64,000 nucleotides of DNA from Malus domestica. Lineage: Eukaryota; Streptophyta; Magnoliopsida; Rosales; Rosaceae. Location: the NCBI RefSeq assembly GCF_042453785.1, contig NC_091665.1, forward strand, positions 22,597,501-22,661,500, written 5' to 3'. The notes beneath the pieces were generated by a model, which saw nothing but the letters and a program-made list of their open reading frames with translations, was not told where the DNA came from and did no database searches. A program made the position numbers and the translations under genes. Of the stretch, positions 1 to 15,618 are shown piece after piece (position 1 is the stretch's first letter; each line of letters starts with the position of its first letter).

Positions 1-1519
1 AACAACCATTATTGCCGGAGCACTTGGACTCTCTGAGAAAACGGCTCGTGATGCCATGACTCCTATAGCTGAAACTTTTGCGATCGATATCAATGCCAAG
101 CTTGACAGGTTTATTATGCTTTACGCATTATAGCAGAAAATACTTTTGTTGACTGTATGATAATATTTTGATTTCCAACCCTAAATGCTGCTTATCACAC
201 AGGAATTTGATGAATCTAATATTGGAGAAAGGGCATAGCAGAGTACCGGTTTATTATGAGGAGCCGACGAATATTATTGGACTCATCCTGGTAAATTTTT
301 AACAATGCCCTTTTCTATACATCCCAAGTTCCCAACATGCAGGTTAAAACCAATGTAAATCAGAGTTAACTTGGGTTAAATATCTCTATCAACTTTGAGT
401 CTGAAAATATCTGCGCATAGGCAATTTATTTGACATGTTGAAACGCTGTGCTATGAAACTTAAACAGGTTACTAAAATAATTGTAATCCAAAGTCATGTT
501 GAGTTAATTGGTGCTTAAATTTCGAGCATGGTCGACAAGTTAATGTATCTTGTTTTCTGCTTTCATTCCATTTGATTTATCTTGATTTTAGTTTGCTATA
601 TTTTTCTTTGTGACATACTTCTCTCAACTACTGAAAATTCAAAATTTAGGTAAAAAATTTGTTAACGGTGAACCCAGAAGAAGAAGTACCTGTAAAGAAT
701 GTCACTATACGCAAGATTCCAAGGTATTTTGCGTTGATTTAAGTTCACGTTTGTTGTAGGATTAATTTCAGTACAAATTGAAGATGATTTACATAAAATG
801 ATGTTGTACTCTCATTTGTTTGATAGGGTTCCAGAAATGTTGCCTTTATATGACATATTGAATGAGTTTCAAAAGGGTCACAGTCACATGGCTATTGTTG
901 TAAGAAGGTGCAATAAGAATGTGGAGCAGACTAATGGCATTCCGGGTGACAGTAAGTACCTGTTTCCTACTGTAGAATGCCTTGACAATTTCCTTAGCGA
1001 GAAATTTTCCATCCGCCCCTTCAAACTCTACGAACGGACTTTTTTGTTTTTTTGTTTTTTCATTTTGTGATAGGCTGATTGTAACTGTTCTCTATATCTC
1101 CCTTAATAGGTCCAGTGAAAGAGGTGAAAGTCGACATTGACGGTGAAAAGCCTCTTCACGAGAAGTTGAAGAGCAAAAGATCACTGCAGAAGTGGAAGAG
1201 CTTTCCGAATTCAAACAGTGCAAATAATTCATACAGGACTGGGTCCAGAAGCAAGAAATGGACAAGGGAGATGTACTCAGACATCCTGCAGACTGATGGT
1301 GAGCTCCCCAAACTACCTGAAGAGGAAGAGGCTGTTGGCATCATAACAATGGAAGATGTTATCGAAGAACTTTTACAGGTACAGATCTCATTTGAAGCAC
1401 TATTTCTATTTTTCGATGCATCATAATTTTGCTAACGAGGCCTCGTATCCTGACCTCAAATATTCGTATTGTAGGAGGAGATTTTTGACGAGACTGACCA
1501 TCAGTTCGAGGACTCATAA
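1..1519 (+). CDS. CNNM/DUF21-CBS domain membrane protein, 3' part
   Basis: The exons read are 1-108, 203-290, 650-723, 827-951, 1110-1378 and 1475-1519, all with GT-AG borders and continuous frame. The 5' end, with the membrane DUF21 domain, lies outside the window. The visible protein starts in the CBS-pair region ([16 protein letters not shown], then [20 protein letters not shown]). A linker and the second CBS half follow ([20 protein letters not shown]), then a short acidic tail ending FEDS. This order matches the plant DUF21-CBS (CNNM/ACDP-like) family. Such proteins are membrane proteins thought to act in divalent-cation (Mg) handling, with the CBS pair as the cytosolic regulatory module. 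That function is family knowledge, not seen here. The family and exon structure are sure; the transported substrate is not. Confidence 0.9.
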
Positions 1520-2196
1520 CACCGGCATTTCTTGGAAGCAGAGTGTCTTGTGTCTGTAAGTGCTGAAATAGGTTTGATAGAAAACTCTACTAAAACTGTA
1601 TTAAATAGTCATACGGTTGAGAAGTTGATGGATATATGGAATTAAGTACTCTAGTATTAGTATCTGCGTATGTCAGAGATGAATGTCAAAACTTTTCTCC
1701 ACCCAATGTTGTGAATATTTTGGATTTATGGTAAATGAGCAGGCTTTTCGTAACACATGGACAACGCGCACGCATCGCTTTGTAGCGTTTACAATGCTTT
1801 GACAAATATATACCTCTACATGTCTGCTGAATATGAACCAGGAATTGGGTCTCGCGAGTAAAAGCCTTTCGTACTCAGCAGCAGTTGCACAAGTTTTTTC
1901 TTTCGTAAAAAACCGGGCTTAAAAAGATAGAGCCGAAAAGGAAGAGCTGAGCTACTTGAATATAATTTTCCAACTTGAAGACGAAGAAGAAGAATCTGAT
2001 TCAATGATACAACCGAAATACAACTCCGTCTTCGATTTCGTTTTCGTTTTCGTTTTCAATAACAGTGGTTGCGTTGCGCATCAACTCCGTACAAGGCTAC
2101 AAGCATGAAAATTTGCGATATATATTTCAGATTTCGCCTTCAAGTTGCGATCAAATATCTCTACAAACTAGGATGACCCCTCCTATAAAGCGCCTC
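1520..2196. other. tail-to-tail intergenic region and 3' UTRs
   Basis: This stretch separates the ends of two convergent genes. It must hold both 3' UTRs. It is AT-rich, with a short TTTTCG-type repeated run near 2025-2055. I see no other gene or element in it. Confidence 0.6.
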
Positions 2197-2582
2197 TCAA
2201 GTATGGTATTTACTTCTTTTCTCGTCCTTCCTCTTCTTCTTCTCGTCCTTCCTCTTTTTCTTCTTCTCTTTAGATTTTTCCTTGGATTTGTGCTTGTTAG
2301 AGCTACCAGACTTCACCTTTTTATATTTCTTCCTCTCATTGTCGAGCTCCTCTTCAGAAGAATAACATAATTTATGTGAAGGCCTCTCTGGTCCATACAC
2401 ACGGCGTTCTTGTACACTGGGGCTCTGTGGCAGCGCTTCCTTGGAGTCTGAACAACGGGGAAGATAAGGGCCTGTTTCGTCCATCCTTGACCCAACAGCA
2501 CCTCTGCCACGCTTGATTCTGTCATACAAGGAAATTCATGCTAATTAGTCATATATTCTCTCCCACGCGGGAGGTGGGGAGG

Positions 2583-2624
<42 letters not shown>

Positions 2625-3413
2625 CCTTGAATGTAAAAATTCTTCAAGTTCTTCATCCCTTAAACCATTCTCTTGCCTTGAATGACAGCTCTCATATTCT
2701 CTTTTCCTTGACGAGCAAGAAGGACCAGCACTATCATCTGGGACAGCACGTCCCTTACCGCTGCTTCTTGGAGAGTTACTGTCTCTCTGACTCCTGTCAT
2801 TTCTGCTCTCATCCTTCTTCCCCTTAAGCCTATTGTCCAATTCTCTCTCTTTCTGCCGGAGTCGCCACATCTCATTCACTTCAACAACTCGATTTGCTGG
2901 AGAAAACAAACGAAAATAAAAAACTTTAGCTGAATGACACAGCAGTCACCAAACAAATAAAACATGGTGCGTATGAAAATTCTGATTGTACTTTTAACAT
3001 AAAACCAATAGAACCTCATACATGCTAACAAAAACATACTAGGCGCATCATGGATTTCTAGTTACACAATTTGATGCAAGCTAGGGAAGGCAACAGTGCA
3101 TGATCCAAGACCTTTTCAGAAACCGGTAAGTGTCTACTTTTTAAAAAAGAAACGTCTACACTCATAAGGATTGTTTTTACTCCAAAATGGAATTATGAAG
3201 TCCTATTACAACTAAATTACAAATACAGCAGTATAGGAACTGACCTTGTTGCACGCCACGAACAGTAGCACTGAGGAACCGTGAATTTGGCCGAAATCTT
3301 GTTTTAGGTTGTTGAAGATAAGCATGCACACCTTCCTTCTCAGCTTGACGCCGCAATTCAGCGGCTTCTCTCATAAGAATTGAAGCTATTCTGTTCTCTG
3401 TTTCAAGATCCAT
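2197..3413 (-). CDS. Lys/Arg/Ser-rich putative splicing-related nuclear protein
   Basis: Three coding exons on the minus strand (3413-3245, 2896-2626, 2518-2197) join in frame to 253 aa. The start MDLETENRIASILMREAAEL is the only good ATG of the conserved N-terminus and follows a 5'-UTR intron whose acceptor is near 3435. The N-terminal ~80 residues are the conserved part. The middle is polar and Ser-rich, then comes the motif KRGRGAVGSRMDETGPYLP. The last ~45 residues are a lysine/serine-rich run (KSKEKSKEKKKKRKDEKKK) that looks like a nuclear localisation tract. Plant homologues are usually labelled 'splicing arginine/serine-rich-like' without experimental proof. There is no RRM or zinc finger. 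A (GA)n tract lies directly beside the exon 2 donor. The gene family is recognised; its function is inferred. Confidence 0.85.
2586..2622. repeat. (GA)n microsatellite at a 5' splice site
   Basis: About 18 GA units. Read on the coding (minus) strand it is a CT run that begins at base 4-5 of the intron, right after the exon 2 donor GTAT of the Lys/Arg/Ser-rich gene. Confidence 0.95.
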
Positions 3414-3562
3414 CTAACCCTTATAAGCAACTTCCTGGAAAAAATAAATACAGTAAATAGTCTTGATAAGTTTGGAATCACAGAAAACTTAATATGAATG
3501 TGAAAAAAGAGTAGGCACATGTCAACAAGCTATTGGTTGTTAAAACTTTAGAAAGAAAAAAA

Positions 3563-3753
3563 GGGAAAGAGATCCTCTCCGGATCTCTTCCACCAAGGCC
3601 ACCGGATCAAGTGATCCGGGCCTTCCAAATTTCATCCAACGGCCCACCTGTTTTGACCCCTTAAAAGCATGGGCCGTTGGATGAAATTTGGAAGGCCCGG
3701 ATCACTTGATCTAGTGGCCTTGGTGAAAGAGATCCAGAGAGGATCTCTTTCCG
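3563..3753. mobile_element. foldback MITE, about 190 bp
   Basis: Two arms of roughly 80 bp are near-perfect inverted repeats. The left arm opens GGGAAAGAGATCCTCTCC and the right arm closes GAGAGGATCTCTTTCC. Inner parts such as CATCCAACGGCCC (left) and GGGCCGTTGGATG (right) also pair. The spacer is only about 20-25 bases. It lies in the 5' leader intron of the minus-strand gene, so its RNA would form a long hairpin. I could not fix a target duplication. Confidence 0.85.
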
Positions 3754-3910
3754 AAAAAAAGTACACTTTATACAGAAGCAATATACACTCATGTCAACAA
3801 GCTATTCATGTTTGCTACATAATTAAGGTACCAAAGCATTTTTGGGAACAAAATTTCGAAACAGCTAGAAAACGTAACTAAATTCCAGTCCCCTTTTCTG
3901 CCTTTTTTTT

Positions 3911-3953
3911 GTGGTGTGTGTGTGTGTGGGGCCGGGGGGGTGGGGGGGGGGGG
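3911..3953. repeat. GT-repeat plus poly-G tract
   Basis: A (GT)n run is followed directly by G-runs of 7 and 12 with single breaks. The G-runs could form a G-quadruplex on the plus strand. The exact length is uncertain because such tracts are prone to sequencing error. Confidence 0.8.
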
Positions 3954-5480
3954 ACAGCAGTGGAGGTGGATGAGTTGACATGAAGTATATATACATCATC
4001 TTCCACGGGAAGAAAATTTGAAACGAGATACAATTGATAATAAATTGCAGGCAGACTGCTAAACACGATCTATTCTAGTTACATTAAGAAGTTAGTATAA
4101 TTCTCCTGGTCACTACTCTACTTTCTTAGAGGGAACCATATGGTAAAACCATACAAGAAAAAAAAAATCTTTTAGATTTACTACGATAGAAACTAATTTA
4201 AAAGCTCCGAATTCCACACATGTTTTTACAAAATTACAATCAAGAAAAATTTATAAACAAAAGTAAAGATTTCATGTTAAACGATATTGGATCTGATTTC
4301 TACTTGCAAAGTTCAAAAACAAATTGACAGTGTAGTGCGCACTGATGAAAACCCTTCTACTCTCCTTACATAAGGTATGCCGTCATAAAAGTTTGTAGTA
4401 TTCTTACGGTAACCCCTCTACTTGCATAAGGCCACCAAATTGGTAACATCTTAAGAAAAATAAACAAATTGATCTCCTGGACTTTCAAGAGTTACAAACT
4501 AATTCAAAAACTTAGTTCTGTACGCATCTCTCCTATATCCTAATGACCACATAGTACATACAAAATTTGCAAGACGCTATTTCGGAACTTAGTAATACAC
4601 AGATTACCTAAAGGAAAACCAGGCAATTTCTGGGAACATGAGCTGGGATTTTGCAGAGGGTAAACAACAAGCGTACCAAATGAAAGTATTAATCTTGAAC
4701 TACGTTTTCTAATACGCCAAAACAGACTAGTCACACTTTGGCAAGTTATCTCTACAATGTAAAGTGAATGCATAGATGAAGCAAATTACCGTATGGAAAC
4801 CTCAACTTTATTAGCTTCTCAAACTTTCTTATGCAACTCTCAAGTCTCAACCTGATACAAAAACTCTTCAATTAACGCTGGGGACGTTATAATACTCAAA
4901 TTGATTTGAACTAAAAATTATGCAGAACCATGCAAACAGCTAAACCCACGCGAAAACTCGCATCGAAACAGCCACAGACCAATCAGAATTACAAATTTCA
5001 TACAAAACCAATACAATTACAGATAATCAAGACAACCCAATACAGAAATTTGAAAATATAAACAATGAAAAATTTAACTAATTACGAAACAGGCAATCAG
5101 AATCACAAAATTAAACACAAAATCAAGTAAAAAAAGAGGGCTTTTGAAAGATACACATTGAAAAATCTGGGCTTGATGTTCTTGATCAAAGTAGTGGCCA
5201 TCAGAAATCAAACTCAATCGAAATTCCAAACTCAAATTTGTGTTAACGAAAACCTAGAATCTCATTCCTACTCTTTCAAATAATTTAGCTCTCAAGAATC
5301 TCAATCAAACAAAAACCACAAAGAAAATTATTATAAAATAAATAAATAAATAGCGGCGGTGCCTCACCCGGTGATGGCGTTTCCTCCGCCGTTAGCGGCG
5401 TCGCCGTTTGCTTCTTTTGGAGGTGATGAGAATCGAAGTCAGGACTGAGAGAGAAGGAGAGAGGAGTCTTTTTCCTCAAA

Positions 5481-5893
5481 ACGCAAAACTTAAACGAAAA
5501 TTAATGTTCGTTCGGACCAAAATACCCTTACATTTTCACAAACGAGAAAGGCAAGTTAAAAATACAATGAATCCTAGAGAAATTCACTTAATTATTTTCT
5601 GCAAAAAACACGTATTAATATGTTTAAGCATTTTAAGTGCTTTTAAGTGTTTATTTAAAAGAAAAATTAATAAAAATAATTTGAAAATTTTGAATTTTAA
5701 AAATAAAAAATAAAATAAATAATATTAGAATTGATTTTTTAATATAAAAATAAACAAAATCGAAACCTTCCTTGTTTAAAAGCACTTCCAAATTATTAGG
5801 CAACGCCTTTACCCTCATTTGCTTTTTAGCGCCGCCGAGAGCTAACCAGTACTGTAGTATCCGACACTTTCTGCGATTCTTCAAAATCCAAAA
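5481..5893. promoter_or_regulatory. shared upstream region of two divergent genes
   Basis: This short AT-rich interval lies between the probable first exon of the Lys/Arg/Ser-rich gene (minus) and the start codon of the diaminopimelate aminotransferase gene (plus). It must hold both promoters. I see no clear TATA box that would fix either transcription start. Confidence 0.5.
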
Positions 5894-9500
<3,607 letters not shown>

Positions 9501-10789
9501 GCCGGAGTGTCTGCCTCGCGAGGCTAGTATCTGCTGTCTAGTATATTTTGATTCGAAGATAAAATCGACAGTTGCTCCATTTATGTTCAACGTTGTGGAT
9601 TCTATTTCTATGTCTTTAGGAAATGCAAATCATTTTTCAGCTGCTGCAGAAATTGATTTATTTAGCATCATATACTTAAATTCGCTTCGATAATTAGCAC
9701 AACTAATCAACCGCACATTCCAAAATGTATCATTCGATTTCGAACTCTTCAACTAATTAACTTGTAAATACAAGATATTGGGCCGGCAACCCTGAGAAAC
9801 GACCCCGAGATCTTGGTATCATATGTTACCTTGATCTCCACTGCAAAAGTGATACCAAGATCTCGGGGTACGAGAGTGAGAGGAGTGAGAAGACAGAGGG
9901 ACCGAATGTAGAAGGAGATGGAGGAGAGAGAGAGAGAGACCATGGAAAGAGGTGAATTATTGAAAATGAGTAGGCGGACTAGTTTGAAACGTAAAAGCGG
10001 CCAAAAATATATGAGCACTCACCATTATATTGCTATTAAGAATTGAGATTTAAACATAAAAGCGCATTCATTTATTCTCCACATTAACATCAAATGTAAA
10101 GATGAATGACTATGCATTCTTTGGTGACCAAGAGAAAGAGACGAACCAAGAGGAATGCAGGGACCCTCATACTACGAGTGAGTTTAATTAATAACAAAAA
10201 TATGGACCTTCAAATGAAGATCCGACATTTTAATGCATAACCTACAAATGATGTACAAACCAACAAAAATTACAATATGATTCATCTGTAAATAAATAAT
10301 AAGCATTCGTTCTATTTCAAATAATAATGCTGAGTCCATTGGTGACTAAGAAAATAAGACTCATAAGACCATATCAACAAAAACTAAAGGATAAGTTCAA
10401 CATGTTGGATTACATGATTACAACACAACCTACCAAAAAAGAGAGAAATTACGCAAGAAACAAAATCACTATGACGTTTTAATTTGATGGAATTGTGTCC
10501 ATCTATATTTTTTGTCTCTTTCAACGTCTAATCCTTCATGGAATTGACAAGGTTTTTTCTCTGGCCAATGTGATGAAATCTGGGCTTAGGCATTAGCTCG
10601 TATATAAGGTTTCATGTTCACCTTGTCATCAATTTTTTTTTTCTTCTTTTCAAACAAAGGAAAGGGCTACAACCCAACAAGAAAAATCTAGACAGAAACA
10701 AATCTAGGCCTAAAGCATCATCTTGGATCATTCGGCCAGCACCAAAATTTATCTAAACGAAATTTTTACAAACAATTTATCTTTGTAAA
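9501..10789. other. intergenic DNA downstream of the aminotransferase gene
   Basis: After the 3' UTR this AT-rich stretch has no coding signal. It contains a perfect 19 bp inverted repeat (9803-9868) and a GA-rich patch at 9920-9940. It ends at a MITE. Nothing else is recognised. Confidence 0.5.
9803..9868. repeat. perfect 19 bp inverted repeat (hairpin)
   Basis: CCCCGAGATCTTGGTATCA at 9803-9821 is matched by its exact reverse complement at 9850-9868, with a 28 base loop. It lies about 300 bp past the aminotransferase stop codon. Confidence 0.9.
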
Positions 10790-11289
10790 AAGAGTAAATG
10801 GTAGCAATGGTCATTAACTTTAACTCAATTGGAGCAATGGTCCCTCAACTAAAAATACATTACCATTGGTCCTTCAACTCATCAAAACGTGCAGCTATAG
10901 TCCCTCAACTAAAAGTCCATTACCATGGGTCCCTCAACTCTAATCCAACTGGAGAAATAGTCCATTAACTTTAATCAAATTGGAGAAATGGTCCATCAAC
11001 TTTAACCAAATTGTAGCAATGGTTATTCCAACATAACTTATTTTGACACAATTCTGACGAAGTTGATGAAAAGAACCATATCTAAGCATTTTGATGAGTT
11101 GACGGAACACAATTGTAGCAATGGTCATTCCAACACAACTCATTTTGACAAAATTCTGACGAAGTTAACGAAAATGACCATAACTACACATTTTGATGAG
11201 TTGAGGGACCAATGGTAATGGATTTTTAATTGAGGGACTATTGCTCAAATTTAATTAAAGTTGAGGGACCATTGTTACAATTTACTCTT
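10790..11289. mobile_element. MITE-like element with internal short repeats, 500 bp
   Basis: The ends are inverted copies: AAGAGTAAATGGTAGCAATGG at the left against CCATTGTTACAATTTACTCTT at the right, with a few mismatches. GTAAA flanks both ends and may be the target duplication. The inside is a degenerate array of phrases such as GCAATGGTC and CCCTCAACT, running one way in the left half and inverted in the right half. There is no ORF. The superfamily is not clear. Confidence 0.7.
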
Positions 11290-12330
11290 GTAAAAAAAAT
11301 ACACTAATATGCATTTTTACACATGTGGTGGATTGCCTTAGTGTTTCAATCCATTATGTTTCAGATTCAAACACTCTCTCATGTCTTTTAGTGTAGATTA
11401 TTGTTGTAATAAAAAAGCAAAATAAAAAATGCATTTTTACATATTATTAAAGAGATGAAATAAATATTGAAATTTTGTAATGGTCACTCATTTTATTGTC
11501 ATAAGAAAATCAGCATTTTGATAACCCATACATTTTCACACACTATAACCGTTTTTTTTTTTTTTAATGTGCTTCTAATTTGTTTCCAGCGAGAATAAAA
11601 AATGAATATTTCTAAACTGTAGTACTAAATGACATTGTATCTATTCTTTGTTGTTCTTTGTTGTACTAATATGGTTAAACGAGACACACGAATAATAATC
11701 TCAATTAAAAAAGAAATAGAAAAAAGAATTCATACGTGAAACCTCCTCTGTCAAGCCGTCTTCTTCCCCTCCCAGTCTCTCTCCCCTCAATTCCTTCTCT
11801 CTCCCTCATCTCCATGGCAGCGACAACATCTATTCGGCCAAGCCCAAAACCTGGGCCCTCGTCGTCGAAATGTAGGAAGCCAAATTGGAACATCAAGTCA
11901 AATACCACGAAGCCTCCCTTCGTTGAGTTCCTAACTTTCTGCAACTGTTGCCATCATGCCCTAGAATAAGACATTGACCACCTTTGCCGATTTGAATTGA
12001 ATAGCCCAACCTTGCGAAGTAGCCCATGTGTCTGGTCCACAAGGACCAAATGCTTTTGTAGACCATTTAGTGCAAGCGAACAACTGAAGAGCTTGATTGG
12101 AATTGGCTCGGCAACATGGGAGCAATTGGAAGGAACAAACCCAGATGGGCATTTGAAGGCAGACGTGATTGTTGATTGGAGGAAGATGCGGCTGATTCAC
12201 CTCTTCAGAGGTTTGTCGGGGGGGGGGGGTGTAACAATGACAATTTAAGGTTATTGATTAATTCACTATCATATTAATATAAGGGTTTATATGACAAATG
12301 ACCTCACAGGTCCTTAAAATGGAGACCTTA
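11290..12330. other. intergenic DNA, no convincing gene
   Basis: This is AT-rich DNA with a GC-richer island at 11735-12250. That island carries a 77-codon open frame (11736-11969, +) with a Ser/Pro-rich start and a second frame after it. I cannot match either to a family, and no splice model joins them well. It could be a gene fragment or chance. A G-run of 10 lies near 12220. Confidence 0.45.
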
Positions 12331-12869
12331 GGCCATCTCCAACCAACTCGACCAAAGGACCATAGAGCTAAAAATAGTTTGATATGACATGAAAATCATC
12401 TCTAACCGAGGGCTAGACCAAAAGGCTTGTGGGCTCTACCGGGCCAAAACCCCCAAATCAGGCCAGTGGGTTGGCCATTTCCAACCAGCCAGCCCTCCAG
12501 CCTAGCCCACTTGCCCTCCAACAGCTAACTGGCGTCAGAATGTTAAGCATAGCTTTATGGTAGGTGCAAGAATAGCACACTTTCTTCGTTATTGTGCTTT
12601 CTTTATGCCAAAGGGTGTTTCAATGGACCATTTTCTAACTCAAGACGAATTGCAATGGAAGATCAAAACAAGAGAGATGAAAGAGAAAGAGAAGTAATAT
12701 GGAGAGTTACTATTTTAATATGGTAGTTCAATTTAATTAACCATATTATAATAAATGATTAAGGAGGTTATGTTTGGCCTATGACCCTTTGACTCCCTCG
12801 GTTGGAGATGAGTTTATTTCAAAAGGCTATGTTTGGCCTATGGCATTTTGGTACCCTATGTTGGAGATG
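12331..12869. mobile_element. PIF/Harbinger-type MITE
   Basis: The left end TTA-GGCCATCTCCAACC and the right part TGTTGGAGATGA are inverted, and subterminal copies of GGTTGGAGATG occur too (near 12798). The trinucleotide TTA precedes the left end, as expected for this superfamily. There is no coding sequence. It shares its termini with the larger element to the right, so it is probably a non-autonomous relative. The right boundary is approximate. Confidence 0.6.
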
Positions 12870-13246
12870 ATATAAAATATGGTCTGACACTGTTTATTTT
12901 AATAATTTCTTACAGAACTATAAGACTAAACATGACATTTTGACCCTCTTTAAGTAGAGATAGCCTTAGGAGAGCATTAGGCCATCTCCAATCGAAAGGT
13001 CCAGAGGGCCGAAAATAACCCGAAAACCGTCTCCAACCGAGGGCTAGACCAAAGGGCTCGTGGGCCCCACAGAATCTGAAAGGGCCAAAGGGATGGCCAT
13101 AATTTTTTTTAAATGTGTTGGATTTCCTGTCGGTTATAACCAACAGGAATAGTGATTTAAATATTACGGCTAGACAAGAATATTTTTGATTAATTACTAT
13201 TCGTGTCGGTTATGGTAATTTGAATTGCAATAGTGTCGGTTATAAC

Positions 13247-15548
13247 TGTGACTACCCGTCCCTAGTTTTCTATGTAATTCCTCCCCGAGTATGTGAAATG
13301 ATTTCCATGCTCTTATTGTCAAGTGACGTGGACATATTTATATTGCTTTTATTTTATTTCTCGTTATCACATTTAAATTGTACACGTTATTACGAGTATA
13401 CGAGAATTTCTATCAGTGTAGAAACACTGTTATGGATAGATTTCGATTCCCTTTTTTATACAAAATCTAAAACTCTATCCCTAGCCTTCTATTTAGCTCA
13501 TCTCGTGCTCCCTTTTATGTCATCCACCAATCCCATCCATTCCCTCTTTGCAGCAACCAATCAGAAAAAGAGAAAAATGGACTATCTCTATCTCTCTCTC
13601 TCTCTCTCCCGTATACTTTCCCTCTCTACAAATCCCTTGAATGAACCCTAAACCTCACATATCGAACCCAAAAACCACACCATTGTACTCCTCTCATCTT
13701 CATGAACACAACCATGTTCTTGAAACCCGGAATGAACGAGTTTTCGACGTCGAACTCGTGAGGTTCAAACTCAATGCTTTGAGTTCATCGTGTTTGGGAT
13801 CGAGTTACGGACTTTTAGGAATTTTGAAGGCTTCCATTAAACTCCCCAAGATCCCTAGTGAAACTTTGGTGAAGAAGCCATTTCGAAACAACCGAGTTTC
13901 AAAGAGTTCCAGTTTGGCCGGAACTTTCGAGGTGATTTTCGACCACATTCGTCCACTTTTTGGACTCCAAATAGGTATAACACCATTCTACACTTCATTA
14001 GCTTCAAATCCATAGAAAGTGCATTAAAAATGGATGAGAAATGAAGAAGTTATGTCAATTTGAAATTTTCCCAGAAATCTGACGAAAATCAAGTTACAGA
14101 CGACGACGACGGCGAGGGTTACTGAAGAAGGTGACGGAATATCCCGTCAAGGTTGACGGAATATTCCTGATGGCATTAGGAAACGCCGTTAACTTTTGTT
14201 AGCATTTAACGAAATATTTCGTGGAATGTTCCTAACGGTGTCAGGCTAGCTAACGGCACTAGCCTGCATGTGGGGGCGCATCTGGCCATGCCATTGCCGG
14301 GGTGTGGAAGTGCGTGAAGGGTCCATAATTTATTCTTAAAATATGGAGATGTTCGTGACGTCGAGTAAGTCACGATGGTATATTTAAACCCTAGGTTTGA
14401 GCAAACTATGGGGGTTTTATTTAGGTTTACGTATATGTGCTTTAATTAATTCGAAATTAGTTATTTCACATATAGGGGAAAACGTATCCCGAGGACGTTC
14501 GAGGCCAAGCTAAGCTCGGGGGCTACGACCCAGCGACGTACTTGTGAGTGGGCAGTTTATTTTTATATCTATACGTATTTATAGTTTCTAGAATTGCATA
14601 AATACATCACTTTACATATATATTGCCAAATAATTGATAACTGCGATATATTTGTGATAAATGCTGCTATATGGTTGAGATATTACTGTCATGACATTCA
14701 TACATATTTGTACATGCTCATCTTGTTGCACCGGTGTTAGTACTCACCTTAGGGCCAAGGCCAGTCCTTCACATGTATGTTCACATCGCACCATTCGCTC
14801 GCCTTGGATCCAAGTTAGGTGCCAGTCCTGTCGGGTAGATTGCATTAGGCAATCCGACTTGTATGTGACTGTGCTTCTGCACCAACCTTCACGTGATTGT
14901 AATACTAGAGCACATTGATTACACCTAGTCCTGTTCATGTTAGAAATTATCTGTTCGAACTCGTGTGTCAGCCTAGATGGATGAGCACTTAGCTATATTT
15001 GATTATCACATGATTATATTATTGTGGATTTGATACATCATGACTTGACATATTTCTGGTTATAATACTATTATAATGCTGTTGAATTATTGCTTACATA
15101 CCTAAGTAGTATGTTTTAAGGAACTATACTTGTTTTACGGCGAGGGGTTAGTATTTTCGAAAATAAAGGATTTCGTATAAGCATTGTTTTGCTGACCCAC
15201 TCAACTTTGTTTTTCGCCCCTCCAAGACCTAGATAGCTGTACTCTTTGTGGCACTTAAGGAATCTCGGCAGTTTTGACATTCTCTACTATTTAGACGTAC
15301 GAACTTATCATTGTTATGTAATAAGTGTACTTTAGTTACTTTGACTACTCTTCTGTAGTCTCATTGTCTGTTACACTCTGAATAATTGTAGTGGGTTCTT
15401 CCCACGATTGCGCACTTTTTCACTATTTAGTATAATTAGTTTTAATTAGTCTTGAAATTATTCACTTTTTACATCACTTACCCTTATGGTTACGTCACCT
15501 CACGGTGATGGCCAGCATGTTTTAACCTTCCCAGGTCGGGGTGTGTCA
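13247..15548 (+). repeat. long LTR, 2.3 kb
   Basis: It starts TGTGACTACCCGTCC and ends GGTCGGGGTGTGTCA directly before a primer binding site. It has no long ORF. The size and start are typical of long-LTR plant retrotransposons, probably Ty3/gypsy or a LARD; this assignment is an inference. Confidence 0.7.
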
Positions 15549-15550
15549 GC

Positions 15551-15564
15551 TTGGTATCAGAGCC
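15551..15564 (+). promoter_or_regulatory. primer binding site, initiator-Met tRNA type
   Basis: TTGGTATCAGAGCC begins two bases after the long LTR. TGGTATCAGAGC is the classic plant retrotransposon site for the 3' end of initiator methionine tRNA. Confidence 0.85.
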
Positions 15565-15618
15565 AATTCCTGGCTGGATGTGTGCCGACAAGGATGTCAG
15601 GCCCCTAAAGGGGTGGAT

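Larger units (their letters stand above)
3414..5480 (-). other. 5' leader intron and first exon region of the Lys/Arg/Ser-rich gene
   Basis: A good 3' splice site (TTTTTTCCAG read on minus) ends near 3436, 22 bases before the ATG, so a 5'-UTR intron is likely. A fitting donor (CGGGTGAGG on minus) lies near 5366 and the first exon would lie around 5370-5480. This gives an intron of about 1.9 kb. It holds a foldback MITE (3563-3753), a GT/G tract and otherwise AT-rich DNA with no coding signal. The donor choice is an inference. Confidence 0.55.

Noticed and set aside
11736..12248. Two short plus-strand ORFs starting MKPPLSSRLLPL and MNSPTLRSSPCV
   Set aside because: No family match, no splice model joining them, and low-complexity starts. 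Mentioned only as possible gene fragments.
13220..14015. ORFs of 143 and 124 codons at the start of the long LTR
   Set aside because: They begin at or inside LTR DNA and show no protein family features; likely chance frames.
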